Assembly: GCA_965222175.1 (NCBI GenBank)
Contig: OZ244938.1
Location: 4,030,001 to 4,094,000, forward strand
From: NORP240 sp965222175
GTDB lineage: Bacteria > Pseudomonadota > Gammaproteobacteria > Pseudomonadales > Pseudohongiellaceae
Direction: 5' to 3'
Length of the DNA: 64,000 nt
Below are positions 1-7,819 of this stretch, one piece after another. Positions within the stretch are counted from its first letter, which is position 1. Each line of letters starts with the position of its first letter. The position numbers and the translations under genes were made by a program. The notes under the pieces are model-generated. The model was not told the DNA's origin. It was given only the letters and a program-made list of their open reading frames with translations, and did not search any database.

Positions 1-165
1 CCACTGTAGTCGCGCGGTAGCCTGGCGATACGACAACCCAGTCTTGTGACTTACTGCTTTGGCGCCTGCGGTTGATTCGATATGGGGACGCTTACCCGTT
101 CCGGAAGTGTGGTTGGCAAGGACTAAATACGCGGCCAGGTCCCCCGCGTCCCCCCCCAGGCGCAT
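1..165 (-). CDS. Partial gene, unknown element-encoded protein
   Basis: An open frame of 55 codons begins at an ATG at 165 and runs off the left edge without a stop, so only the N-terminal part is visible. It reads as a plausible soluble protein (a DLAAYLVLA stretch, then a basic segment with KTGLSYRQATARL that could be a helix-turn-helix). It lies just downstream of the AlpA-like gene and the integrase on the same strand, so it probably belongs to the same integrative element, most of which lies left of the window. The frame stays open some way upstream of the ATG, so the start is uncertain. I do not recognise the family. Confidence 0.45.
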   Translation of the reverse strand, partial: MRLGGDAGDLAAYLVLANHTSGTGKRPHIESTAGAKAVSHKTGLSYRQATARLQW

Positions 166-216
166 TATTGTTCTGAGGGCAGTAGTGGTTACTGCGAAAA
201 AGCCCCTGCTTTCCAC

Positions 217-447
217 TTACTTGCGCCGAACCGAAGTGTCGCTATTTCGAGACCGTGCACTTAACCGCTCAAACGAATCTGGGGGCCAAAGCAGGCGCCC
301 GTTGGGTAACTTCGTCGGAACCAATCCGAAGTAGCTACCTGTTTTGCACAGGCGCACTCGGATTGATTGTGGCTGAATGTTGATTCCTCGGCCGAGTTGT
401 TCTGTACTCATGCCAAGCTGGTGGGGGTTACAAATATCTTTGCCCAT
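217..447 (-). CDS. Small AlpA/MerR-like DNA-binding protein of an integrative element
   Basis: A protein of about 76 residues whose second half reads STEQLGRGINIQPQSIR and then a GSYFGLVP...LPNGRLLWP pattern. That is the layout of short helix-turn-helix proteins found beside tyrosine integrases, where a recognition helix is followed by a GRLLWP wing. Such proteins act as excisionase-like factors or promoter regulators. I chose the ATG at 447 because a GAGAGGA stretch lies about nine bases upstream; an ATG at 411 would give a 64-residue form. It lies downstream of the integrase on the same strand, consistent with an integration/excision control module. The family call is by motif reading only. 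Confidence 0.55.
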   Translation of the reverse strand: MGKDICNPHQLGMSTEQLGRGINIQPQSIRVRLCKTGSYFGLVPTKLPNGRLLWPPDSFERLSARSRNSDTSVRRK

Positions 448-677
448 CGGCGGGTTTCCTCTCGGATTCCCAGCCAGAGCATTTTTCCAAGACGCGACAA
501 GCTGGGAAGTGATTACAAATCCACTATCAGCCAGACCCGTCCCAGGTCTATAGAAAAATGTCGTTTTCCGTGGCCGCGTATTCCTCATGGTGCGGCCAGC
601 CAGTTTCATCAGCTTATGGCAATGTAATTCTCAATTCAACCCGAATTGCTGTGGATAAATTGTGTATTTACTGTTAA

Positions 678-1985
678 TTACCTGACAACATGAAATCGGT
701 TACTTACAGTACCCGAATCAACGGCGGGTTGTTTGATGCCTGCTTGCTCTAGTATCCAGGCCTCGATCTTGGTATGCCACCGCCTCAATAGATCAATTGG
801 GCGTTTTCGGTAGTGCTTTTCTGCAGTGGCCGAGGGCTTATGTCCCTGGATTTGCGCGGCAACTCCAACAGGGCACTCCACCCACTCACTCATCGTTCCA
901 AAACTTCGCCTCAAACCATGCAACGTCAAGTGGGGAAGACCCGCGTTCTCTACTATGCGACAGTGTGCTCTATACGGATCAGTCAATCTGCCGCTTTGCG
1001 AGTTTACACTACTAAAAACATACTGGTTCTTTCTGGGAAGCGTGCTGAACTTGCGAGCCAGATAAGGCGTGAGGGGAATGGTCCGCTCCCCTTCAACTTT
1101 GTCACCTATCTGTATCGTTTTCCAATTGAAATCCACATGGTCCCATTGCAAGGCGGCCATTTCTTCTCTTCGCGCGCCGGTCAACAGTAGAGATTCCAGG
1201 TAAGCGGTGACTACAGGGTCGTCAATCGCATTAACATAGTGAAACCACGAGGCAAGCATCTCTCTTTGTAGGCAATCAGATCTGGCTTTCGATTTAGGCA
1301 CCAGGCTACGCACCTGCTTTGTCAACAATGCTCCAGGCTTCGCAAGACCACTATAGCGGTCCTGTTCATCGCACCAATTCAAGAATGCGCGTAGCAAACG
1401 GAACGCTTTTGCGGTTACGGTCGGTCTGTATGCTGCTTCCGTCATCAACCAGCGCTCAAGCCATCCAGGTGTGAGATCTTTGAGTCTCATGTCTGCCAAT
1501 GGATACAGCGCACCAGCTTTGGTCCGCAGGTCTGATCGTTGACGGGCCGCCCCAGGCTGTTGCATGGCTTTTTTGTGATCTCGGTAATGCGATATGCTCC
1601 ACCTGTGCCGATGTAGCCCCACGTACTCATCCCACACAGCGCCGAAAACCGCGGTTTCACGTTCTCGTAGTCTTCTCGCTTTATCGGCTTCCTTGACCCT
1701 CTGCAGTTTTTCATCCCGCGGATCGACTCCCGTATCCACCAGCACCTGAAGTCGTGTCGCTTCCGCACGAGCTTGGCTTGTCGTCCAGACGTCAGTAGAC
1801 CCGATGGATACCCTGCCGTTTCTGCGATTAACCCGGTACTCAAAAATATAAGTCTTGTTGCCACTGCGGGTAACGCGTACGCCAAGATTTCTTGGGTTGT
1901 CGTCCCAGAACAACTCCTGGCTCTTGCCATCAGGGCATTGCAGTTTCCGTATTCGGTTCGGAGTGAGATGAAAGCGATTTGTCAT
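678..1985 (-). CDS. Tyrosine recombinase/integrase with DUF4102-type N-terminus
   Basis: A 435-residue phage-type integrase catalysing site-specific recombination. The N-terminus has the arm-binding beta-sheet pattern of tRNA-targeting island integrases (ELFWDDNPRNLGVRVTRSG). The catalytic set is complete: Arg in LTGARREEM near residue 271, HGLRR near 354-358, the later His in GHKPS, and the nucleophile Tyr in EKHYRKR near 391. An ATG seven codons upstream is possible. It is transcribed leftward, with its start about 220 bases from a tRNA-Phe 3'-end fragment (2206-2258), so it most likely serves the element on the left whose right attachment site is that fragment. No disruption is seen. Confidence 0.9.
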   Translation of the reverse strand: MTNRFHLTPNRIRKLQCPDGKSQELFWDDNPRNLGVRVTRSGNKTYIFEYRVNRRNGRVSIGSTDVWTTSQARAEATRLQVLVDTGVDPRDEKLQRVKEADKARRLRERETAVFGAVWDEYVGLHRHRWSISHYRDHKKAMQQPGAARQRSDLRTKAGALYPLADMRLKDLTPGWLERWLMTEAAYRPTVTAKAFRLLRAFLNWCDEQDRYSGLAKPGALLTKQVRSLVPKSKARSDCLQREMLASWFHYVNAIDDPVVTAYLESLLLTGARREEMAALQWDHVDFNWKTIQIGDKVEGERTIPLTPYLARKFSTLPRKNQYVFSSVNSQSGRLTDPYRAHCRIVENAGLPHLTLHGLRRSFGTMSEWVECPVGVAAQIQGHKPSATAEKHYRKRPIDLLRRWHTKIEAWILEQAGIKQPAVDSGTVSNRFHVVR

Positions 1986-2205
1986 GGGCTTTGTACGACG
2001 ACGCAATTATTTAACAAGGTCAGAGGATTTTGCTCGATCATGGTTTCGCAGCAACCTTAGCGTGTAGGAGCCGTGTAGGAAATTATAATCAATATAGATG
2101 AATTTACCAGAGGGATATATTTAGTGGATAAATAAGCTAACTTAATGTTTTTATGACATTTATATGGATTCATCAACCTGAATCTACGCCGATAAATATG
2201 TGACT

Positions 2206-2258
2206 GCAGAGGACTGAAAATCCTCGTGTCGGTGGTTCGATTCCGCCCCTGGGCACCA
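2206..2258 (+). repeat. att site: 3' part of tRNA-Phe (first copy)
   Basis: The sequence matches the last 53 bases of a bacterial tRNA-Phe: end of the D-stem region, anticodon arm with GAA (CTGAAAATC), variable loop, T-arm with GGTTCGATTCC, acceptor strand and encoded CCA. The 5' half is absent, so this is not a functional tRNA but the duplicated 3' end left by integration. Positions 2213-2258 recur exactly at 16043-16088. It forms the right end of the element carrying the integrase at 678 and the left end of the 13.9-kb element. An intact tRNA-Phe gene should lie to the left, outside the window. Confidence 0.92.
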
Positions 2259-2316
2259 TATCTCCTTTAAAATCAACAACCTCCGCACTTGAAATTCCTG
2301 CAATCACCCCAATCTT

Positions 2317-2340
2317 TTTAGCACACTTTTAGCACACTCC
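2317..2340 (+). repeat. Tandem TTTAGCACACT motif inside the left end of the 13.9-kb element
   Basis: Two direct copies of TTTAGCACACT lie about 60 bases inside the att site, just before the integrase. The same doublet lies just inside the other end (15966-15989), and a third occurs in the decayed site (19297-19319). Paired short direct repeats close to both ends of an integrative element fit arm-type integrase or Xis binding sites. The function is inferred from position. Confidence 0.6.
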
Positions 2341-2399
2341 TAGCCCCAGTTTTTGGAACTGTTAACGTAACGATTTGCAAAGTCGTTGCTCGATTACTT

Positions 2400-3752
2400 A
2401 TGCCTGAACCACATCATCTAATAAAAAAGAAACTCCGAATACATCTGCGAAAAGGTTCTCCTGTTTGGCAAGCCCACTACCGCATCGAAAAAGGAACGTG
2501 GCATAGAAAAACCACAGGCGAAAAGGATTTAGAAAAGGCAAAGGAAGAAGCTTTTAAGATTTATTATGGCGCCGAAGCAAAGATCGAAAAAGGACTGCCA
2601 GCTGTTTCGCGCAGCTTTAGAGATGTAGCAAAGGCCGCCATTGGTCGGATGGAAAAAGAACTCTCTGATGGCGACGGAAAGCCTTCATACAAAGATTATA
2701 TTAGCGTCATTAACAGGCTACTAATCCCCTACTTCAAATCGAAAAGCATCTCAGAAATCACTACAACTGACTTTAAAGCATGGGCCAATTGGCGTGATGA
2801 AAAAATCGCGCAAGACCAACTGGACAAAGCCCAACAAGCGGCATTGAGCAAAGCCAAAACCTAGCAGGCGCGTAAAGCGGCGAAAGCAATGAAGAAAGTT
2901 GTAACACCTGTAGCTAAAAGCACAGTTAATACCCACAATGCCGCTATTAGTCGGGTCTATGATGAAGCTGAAGCGAATGGATGGGTCAGCAAATCTACGC
3001 GGCCCACTTTACAAAGCAAGGGCACCAAAGGCACAAGCCGACCGGCGTTCACACGCGAAGAGTATAGAAAGATAACTATGAATCTTCGCCATTTCGTCAA
3101 CACGGGACACAGGAAAAATACGCAAGAATTGCGCGAAGTATTGAGAGACTACGTTCTAGTTTTGGCAAACACAGGAATTAGAGCAGGCACAGAAGCCGAT
3201 AACCTGAAATGGAACAATTTGGAATGGATAACAGATGCAAACAATCGAACTTACCTAGCTGTCAATGTTGATGGAAAGGCAAACCCGCGCCCTCTCATAG
3301 CGCGAGATGATACAGTTAAATATCTACAGCGTCTTTTGGATATAAACCCCAATTTAAGCTACAAAACTGTAGATGAAGTTCTTGCTGCGAAAGTAGACGA
3401 GCCAGTGTTCGTCAGCAGAAGCGGCCAGCACATAAAGCATGAGCAACTAGCGGGGCCATTTGAGAAATTCTTAACCAAGTACGACTTACTGAAAGATGCT
3501 AAGGGCGCTAATCGAACTCTATACAGCCTTCGACACATGTATGCCACGTTCGCTTTGGATGAAGGCAGAAACATTCACAGTCTAGCAACCCAAATGGGCA
3601 CTAGCACTCCGATGATAGAAGCCCACTACAGCAAGATGACACCTGCATTGGATGCTTATGCTCATAGCGGAAGAAAACAAGCTGATAAGCGGAAGAAACA
3701 ACATAAGAAAGCAGAGAAGAAAAAGCGGAAAGCTGCAAAAAAGAAAGCTTAA
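2400..3752 (+). pseudogene. Tyrosine integrase of the 13.9-kb element, interrupted by an in-frame TAG
   Basis: A 450-codon integrase frame starting at ATG 2400 is cut by a TAG at 2862-2864 and continues in the same frame to TAA at 3750. The N-terminal half holds the arm-binding and core-binding regions. The C-terminal half holds the catalytic motifs: Arg in NTGIRAGTE (about 260), SLRHMYAT (about 378) and the Tyr in EAHYSK (about 410), then an unusual lysine/alanine-rich tail. The stop falls in an Ala/Lys/Gln-rich linker, so it could be a CAG-to-TAG change. An ATG at 2889 could restart translation of the catalytic half. The gene reads away from the att at 2206-2258, the usual position for an element's own integrase. 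Unless the stop is suppressed, the element has probably lost autonomous mobility. Confidence 0.85.
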
Positions 3753-3822
3753 AAGTAATGCCACAAATTGCAGGAGGCTGTTCGATATTCTGTGTCAAAG
3801 TAAAAACGCCCCATTTATCTGA

Positions 3823-4703
3823 TCACAGATCCAGCGCACCATCAAGCCTTCCTTCGAAAAATATAGCCAGCTGCGACAGCGTCAGGTTCCAGTTTTGAAT
3901 TGGCATCGTCCACTTCTTGCTCGCATTCTGAATCCCCAGGTACAGTAATTTGAGTAGGCTATTGTCATTTGGAAAGCCGCCCTTGGTTTTCGTCAGTTTG
4001 CGAAACTGGCGATGCACCGCTTCAATTGAGTTGGTTGTATATATCACTTTTCGAATGGCTTCAGGGTAGCGAAAATAGACCGACAAGTGCTCCCACTTTT
4101 CCCGCCACGACTTGATTACGATTGGATATTGATCCCCCCAAATTTTCTCGAGCTCATCCAGGGCGGATTCAGCAGCCTCTTTATTTAGCGCTTGATAGAC
4201 GCGCTTGAGATCAACCAGGAACGCCTTTTGATGCTTGGAGCCAACGTAACGCAGTGAATTCCGGATTTGATGGACAATGCAGAGCTGGACCTCTGTTTTT
4301 GGGTAGATTGACTGAATCGCCTCAGGGAAACCCTTCAATCCATCAACAGAGGCGATAAGGACATCCTCTACACCGCGGTTCTGTAAATCACTGAGCACAC
4401 CAAGCCAGAAATTAGCGCCTTCGCTTTCGGACAAATACAGCCCCAGCACTTCTTTCTTACCTTCCAAATTGAGCCCCAGCACCGTATAAACAGCACGGCT
4501 TTCGTAATGGCCCTGGGCACGGACTTTGTAGTGGATGGCATCTAGCCAGATAAACGGATAATGGGAATCTAATGGCCTTTGTTGCCAGTCTTTGACGGTA
4601 TCGATGATCTTATCGGTAATCGCGCTGATAGCCGCTGTGGAGACCGATATGCCGTAGATCTCAGCCACATGCTCACTGATGTCAGAATAGCTTAGCCCGC
4701 GGC
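3823..4703 (-). pseudogene. Truncated IS256-family transposase (C-terminal part)
   Basis: This frame encodes roughly the last 293 residues of the transposase at 4753-5955, nearly identical to it, starting within RGLSYSDISEHVAEIYG. The first hundred or so residues are missing. By chance the frame is open into the terminal repeat of the adjacent complete IS, which supplies an ATG and the residues MTQNIEQS. The DDE core is present but the N-terminal DNA-binding region is gone, so the product, if made, would probably be inactive or inhibitory. Confidence 0.88.
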
Positions 4704-4752
4704 GAGACTGTTCGATATTCTGTGTCAAAGTAAAAACGCCCCATTTATCTGA

Positions 4753-5955
4753 TCACAGATCCAGCGCACCATCAAGCCTTCCTTCGAAAAATATAGCCAG
4801 CTGCGACAGCGTCAGGTTCCAGTTTTGAATTGGCATCGTCCACTTCTTGCTCGCATTCTGAATCCCCAGGTACAGTAATTTGAGTAGGCTATTGTCATTT
4901 GGAAAGCCGCCCTTGGTTTTCGTCAGTTTGCGAAACTGGCGATGCACCGCTTCAATTGAGTTGGTTGTATATATCACTTTTCGAATGGCTTCAGGGTAGC
5001 GAAAATAGACCGACAAGTGCTCCCACTTTTCCCGCCACGACTTGATTACGATTGGATATTGATCCCCCCAAATTTTCTCGAGCTCATCCAGGGCGGATTC
5101 AGCAGCCTCTTTATTTAGCGCTTGATAGACGCGCTTGAGATCAACCAGGAACGCCTTTTGATGCTTGGAGCCAACGTAACGCAGTGAATTCCGGATTTGA
5201 TGGACAATGCAGAGCTGGACCTCTGTTTTTGGGTAGATTGACTGAATCGCCTCAGGGAAACCCTTCAATCCATCAACAGAGGCGATAAGGACATCCTCTA
5301 CACCGCGGTTCTGTAAATCACTGAGCACACCAAGCCAGAAGTTAGCGCCTTCGCTTTCGGACAAATACAGCCCCAGCACTTCTTTCTTACCTTCCAAATT
5401 GAGCCCCAGCACCGTATAAACAGCACGGCTTTCGTAATGGCCCTGGGCACGGACTTTGTAGTGGATGGCATCTAGCCAGATAAACGGATAATGGGAATCC
5501 AATGGCCTTTGTTGCCAGTCTTTGACGGTATCGATGATCTTATCGGTAATCGCGCTGATAGCCGCTGTGGAGACCGATATGCCGTAGATCTCAGCCACAT
5601 GCTCACTGATGTCAGAATAGCTTAGCCCGCGGCCATACATCGACAGGATCTTACTCTCAATTTCATCACTGACGCTGGTTTGATGCTTTTTGACAATTTG
5701 AGGCTCGAAAGTTCCGGCGCGATCACGGGGAGTATCAAGGTCGATGCGGCCTTCGCTGGTTTTTAGAGTCTTATTTGTTTTGCCATTCTTACGGTTTGGC
5801 AGTACATCGTCAGCGAGGTGGCTATCTAATTCCGCTTCCAAAGCCGCTTCAGTGAGCTGCTTTATCAATGGGGCTAAAACGCCGTCCTTACCACTAACCG
5901 ACTGTCCTGATTGAATTGCCTTTAAGGCTTTATCGAAATCGAATTTCTCTGTCAT
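4753..5955 (-). CDS. IS256-family (Mutator-type) transposase
   Basis: A full-length transposase of 400 residues, the normal family size. The DDE residues sit in FIWLDAIHYKVR, IASVDGLKGFPEAI and TTNSIEAVHRQFRK. The region between holds the conserved CIVHQIRNSLRYV segment typical of IS256/MULE transposases. The ATG at 5955 is preceded by GGAG at eight bases, a better start than an ATG seven codons upstream. It catalyses movement of the IS in which it lies, binding the terminal repeats at 4704 and 6020. No internal defect is seen, so the copy may be active. Confidence 0.93.
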   Translation of the reverse strand: MTEKFDFDKALKAIQSGQSVSGKDGVLAPLIKQLTEAALEAELDSHLADDVLPNRKNGKTNKTLKTSEGRIDLDTPRDRAGTFEPQIVKKHQTSVSDEIESKILSMYGRGLSYSDISEHVAEIYGISVSTAAISAITDKIIDTVKDWQQRPLDSHYPFIWLDAIHYKVRAQGHYESRAVYTVLGLNLEGKKEVLGLYLSESEGANFWLGVLSDLQNRGVEDVLIASVDGLKGFPEAIQSIYPKTEVQLCIVHQIRNSLRYVGSKHQKAFLVDLKRVYQALNKEAAESALDELEKIWGDQYPIVIKSWREKWEHLSVYFRYPEAIRKVIYTTNSIEAVHRQFRKLTKTKGGFPNDNSLLKLLYLGIQNASKKWTMPIQNWNLTLSQLAIFFEGRLDGALDL

Positions 5956-6009
5956 AATCAATTCTCCATACAGCATTATGCTGCAAGTTAAAGAATTGAC
6001 ACAGAATTT

Positions 6010-6309
6010 CTAACACTCCCAATTGCAGCGGCATCTCTCTTCCGTTTCCTTCTGCACTTCATTCGCCATAACACGTAATCGTCCTTTCATTTCCTTTAGT
6101 TGTTCCTTATCACCCGCTTGTATATAAGTGGCGGCAAGGCGTAATGATTCTGCCAACGTCATTGACACCTCAATACTGGGCTCTACTTTCCTTGCCCTTA
6201 TGACACTCAAATAATTCTTCTTTTTGCCCAAGTAATTCTCGCTGAATTCGTATGCGCTTTTAACCAGTCCTAATCCTTTAAGTACTGCATACACCGATTC
6301 GACTTTCAA
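6010..6309 (-). CDS. Small protein, probable DUF6626-like; C-terminus altered by IS256
   Basis: A 99-residue protein with the pattern SAYEFSENYLGKKKNYLSVIRARKVEPSI early and a helical, charged second half. The F..NYLG....YLSV.....EPS signature resembles small proteins I recall as DUF6626. The protein at 7401 in the same element shares it. Its 3' end was changed by the IS256 insertion: the native sequence stops at the AATTGCAG duplication, and the last residues (WEC) plus the TAG come from the IS terminus. Rejoining the flanks predicts the original ending LWHYF with a TAA overlapping the integrase stop, so the two genes were convergent and overlapping. Function is unknown. Confidence 0.6.
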   Translation of the reverse strand: MKVESVYAVLKGLGLVKSAYEFSENYLGKKKNYLSVIRARKVEPSIEVSMTLAESLRLAATYIQAGDKEQLKEMKGRLRVMANEVQKETEERCRCNWEC

Positions 6310-6605
6310 AATTCTCTCCTCTTTTTCCTTTTATTTATCACTTTTCTTGCAGAAACGTTGCCGTTGCAGCGGTGCCAGCTGGTGGGGCACATACAAATCT
6401 GCACTGAAAAAACCGGCTTCGGCTGAGCTGCGGTGATAACTATATATAGAAGGCTGATTGACTGCCGGACTGGTCCGTATCGCTGCTAAAACAGCGAAAT
6501 TGGATAAATATTATTAACGCCAAGCAGAATGCGGCCTGCAGGCCAGTGCCAGTTAGATTTACGGAAATTAGGCGCTTAAAGGCTTAGTAATAGCTAAATA
6601 GGAGT
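6310..6605. promoter_or_regulatory. Divergent intergenic region upstream of the Rep-like gene
   Basis: About 300 bases between the divergent genes at 6309 and 6606. It must contain promoters for both. A perfect 12-bp palindrome, GGCCTGCAGGCC, lies at 6533-6544, some 60 bases before the right-hand gene, and could be an operator. AT-rich stretches (ACTATATATAG near 6440 and AAATATTATTAA near 6505) are possible promoter or origin sequences. No protein-coding signal is seen. Confidence 0.35.
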
Positions 6606-7190
6606 ATGAGTATTTCAACAATTAGAAATAATCTGCCGGGTGCAGTTATGTCCACACGTTGCTACGAGATGGCTACACAATTTGCTGCATGCGGGGACAG
6701 TTCAGCTCCCGCAGATAAATTTCAATGGTTCATCACTGCGCACGTTGCCAAAAGCAAACAGGCCAAAATTCATCAGCTGTGCAAAGACTTTAGAAATCGG
6801 ATTGACACAAATATTATTGGGCGTAGGCATCGACTCTACAAAATGGTGTGGATCGAAGAAGGCGCCCAATTGTATTCAAATGCTAGTGGAACGGCGCACA
6901 CTCACTGGGTATTTGAACAGCCAAGCGACTTAACAGAAGCGCAATTTCAATCTGCGTTTAAGTCACTATGGAAGGAGATCGCAGGTAGCGCCAATATTGA
7001 TTTTAGGCTAATCGAAAATGGCTTGGGTGGCATCAATGGTGTTATTCGTTACTGTTTGAAAGAAGCTCTGCATGGCAATTTCGGCACATTCATTGAGGCC
7101 TGTTCAGATAACGCCCGCGTGCAGAAAAATAGAGAAACTATCATTCATCCATGTTTCTCAACGAAAGGTTGGTCCTCAACGGCCATGTAA
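6606..7190 (+). CDS. Putative HUH-type replication initiator/nickase
   Basis: A 194-residue protein with the three landmarks of HUH endonucleases in the right order: a beta strand with a Thr (QWFITAHV, residues 40-47), His-x-His (H98-T-H100 within TAHTHWVFE) and YxxK (Y149-C-L-K152 within VIRYCLKEA). In this superfamily the two His bind the metal and the Tyr attacks DNA to nick at an origin, as in rolling-circle plasmids, filamentous phages and some transposases. No helicase domain follows, and the length fits small Reps. The ATG at 6606 has GGAG almost touching it; an ATG at 6648 is an alternative. A hairpin 70 bases downstream (7264-7308) could be its target. Assignment is motif-based. Confidence 0.5.
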   Translation: MSISTIRNNLPGAVMSTRCYEMATQFAACGDSSAPADKFQWFITAHVAKSKQAKIHQLCKDFRNRIDTNIIGRRHRLYKMVWIEEGAQLYSNASGTAHTHWVFEQPSDLTEAQFQSAFKSLWKEIAGSANIDFRLIENGLGGINGVIRYCLKEALHGNFGTFIEACSDNARVQKNRETIIHPCFSTKGWSSTAM

Positions 7191-7263
7191 GCAAGTGCCA
7201 GCTAAGAGTAAAGTGCTAAGCAATTACTCGCAGTAATCAGATGGTGGACTGCTCCAACACTAA

Positions 7264-7308
7264 GACTGTTTTAGTTAACAGCGGGTTGTAGTGCCTAGTA
7301 AAACAGTC
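7264..7308. repeat. Inverted repeat (10-bp arms) after the Rep-like gene
   Basis: GACTGTTTTA (7264-7273) pairs perfectly with TAAAACAGTC (7299-7308) around a 25-base loop containing AACAGCGGGTTG. There is no T-run, so it is a poor terminator. Its place just after an HUH-like gene makes a nicking or processing site possible; that is an inference. Confidence 0.5.
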
Positions 7309-7400
7309 CAACTAATCTTTATCGTCTGTATTCCAGTACTACAGTACAGCACAGGAATAATGGCAATGAACACAGAACACAGAACAACAAATAGTAGCCA

Positions 7401-7778
7401 ATGGCACCAAATAACACCACTGGAGACCACTTGAAATCAGATCACACCAATACTGGCACCAGATCGAAACTTGCTGTCATTAATGAAGTAATGCACCAGC
7501 TCGGGCAAAGAGACGTGGCCGACATATCAGATAACGCATTTAGTCAGCAATATTTGAATAGGAGCCGTAGTTACATATCAGTAATAAAGCACACGGGATC
7601 AGATATATCCGACGCGGCATTACTGACCTTATATAGAAACCTGAATGGGATGAGCAGTACTTGGCATGACATAGCTGAGACATCACCACTATCGGCAACT
7701 AGAGCACGACAAAACTACGTCTTTTATAAGGAATTGGCTGACCTGGTATTTGGTGTGTTGATGGGAGGTACCAGTTGA
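7401..7778 (+). CDS. Small protein related to the one at 6010 (probable DUF6626-like)
   Basis: A 125-residue protein. Residues about 40-70 read FSQQYLNRSRSYISVIKHTGSDISDAALLTLY, matching the FSENYLGKKKNYLSVIRARKVEPSI pattern of the small gene at 6010, so two divergent relatives sit on either side of the Rep-like gene. The conserved block looks like a helical, possibly DNA-binding, unit followed by a longer C-terminal helix. It lies between the Rep-like gene and the gene at 7820 on the same strand, separated by about 200 bases holding the hairpin at 7264. There is no strong ribosome-binding site before the ATG. Function is unknown; regulation of the element is a guess from position. Confidence 0.5.
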   Translation: MAPNNTTGDHLKSDHTNTGTRSKLAVINEVMHQLGQRDVADISDNAFSQQYLNRSRSYISVIKHTGSDISDAALLTLYRNLNGMSSTWHDIAETSPLSATRARQNYVFYKELADLVFGVLMGGTS

Positions 7779-7819
7779 TGTGCTACTTGCAGTTGATATG
7801 TCAATAGACGGACCAATTT

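Larger units (their letters stand above)
3766..6028 (-). mobile_element. IS256-family insertion with internal partial tandem duplication
   Basis: An 8-bp direct repeat, AATTGCAG, flanks 3774-6020 (copies at 3766-3773 and 6021-6028), so the structure came from one insertion event. Inside are a partial copy (3774-4703, 930 bp) and directly abutting it a complete IS (4704-6020, 1317 bp). The terminal repeats contain TGTT.GA.ATTCTGTGTCAA. The partial copy equals the first 930 bp of the complete one apart from about three substitutions, for example at the terminus (GAGGC versus GAGAC). The insertion separated the integrase 3' end from the small gene at 6010. IS256 elements move by cut-and-paste-like transposition with DDE transposases and make 8-9 bp duplications. 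Confidence 0.88.

Noticed and set aside
2206..2258. Functional tRNA-Phe gene
   Set aside because: The 5' half (acceptor strand, most of the D-arm) is missing, as it is at 16043-16088; both are att duplications.
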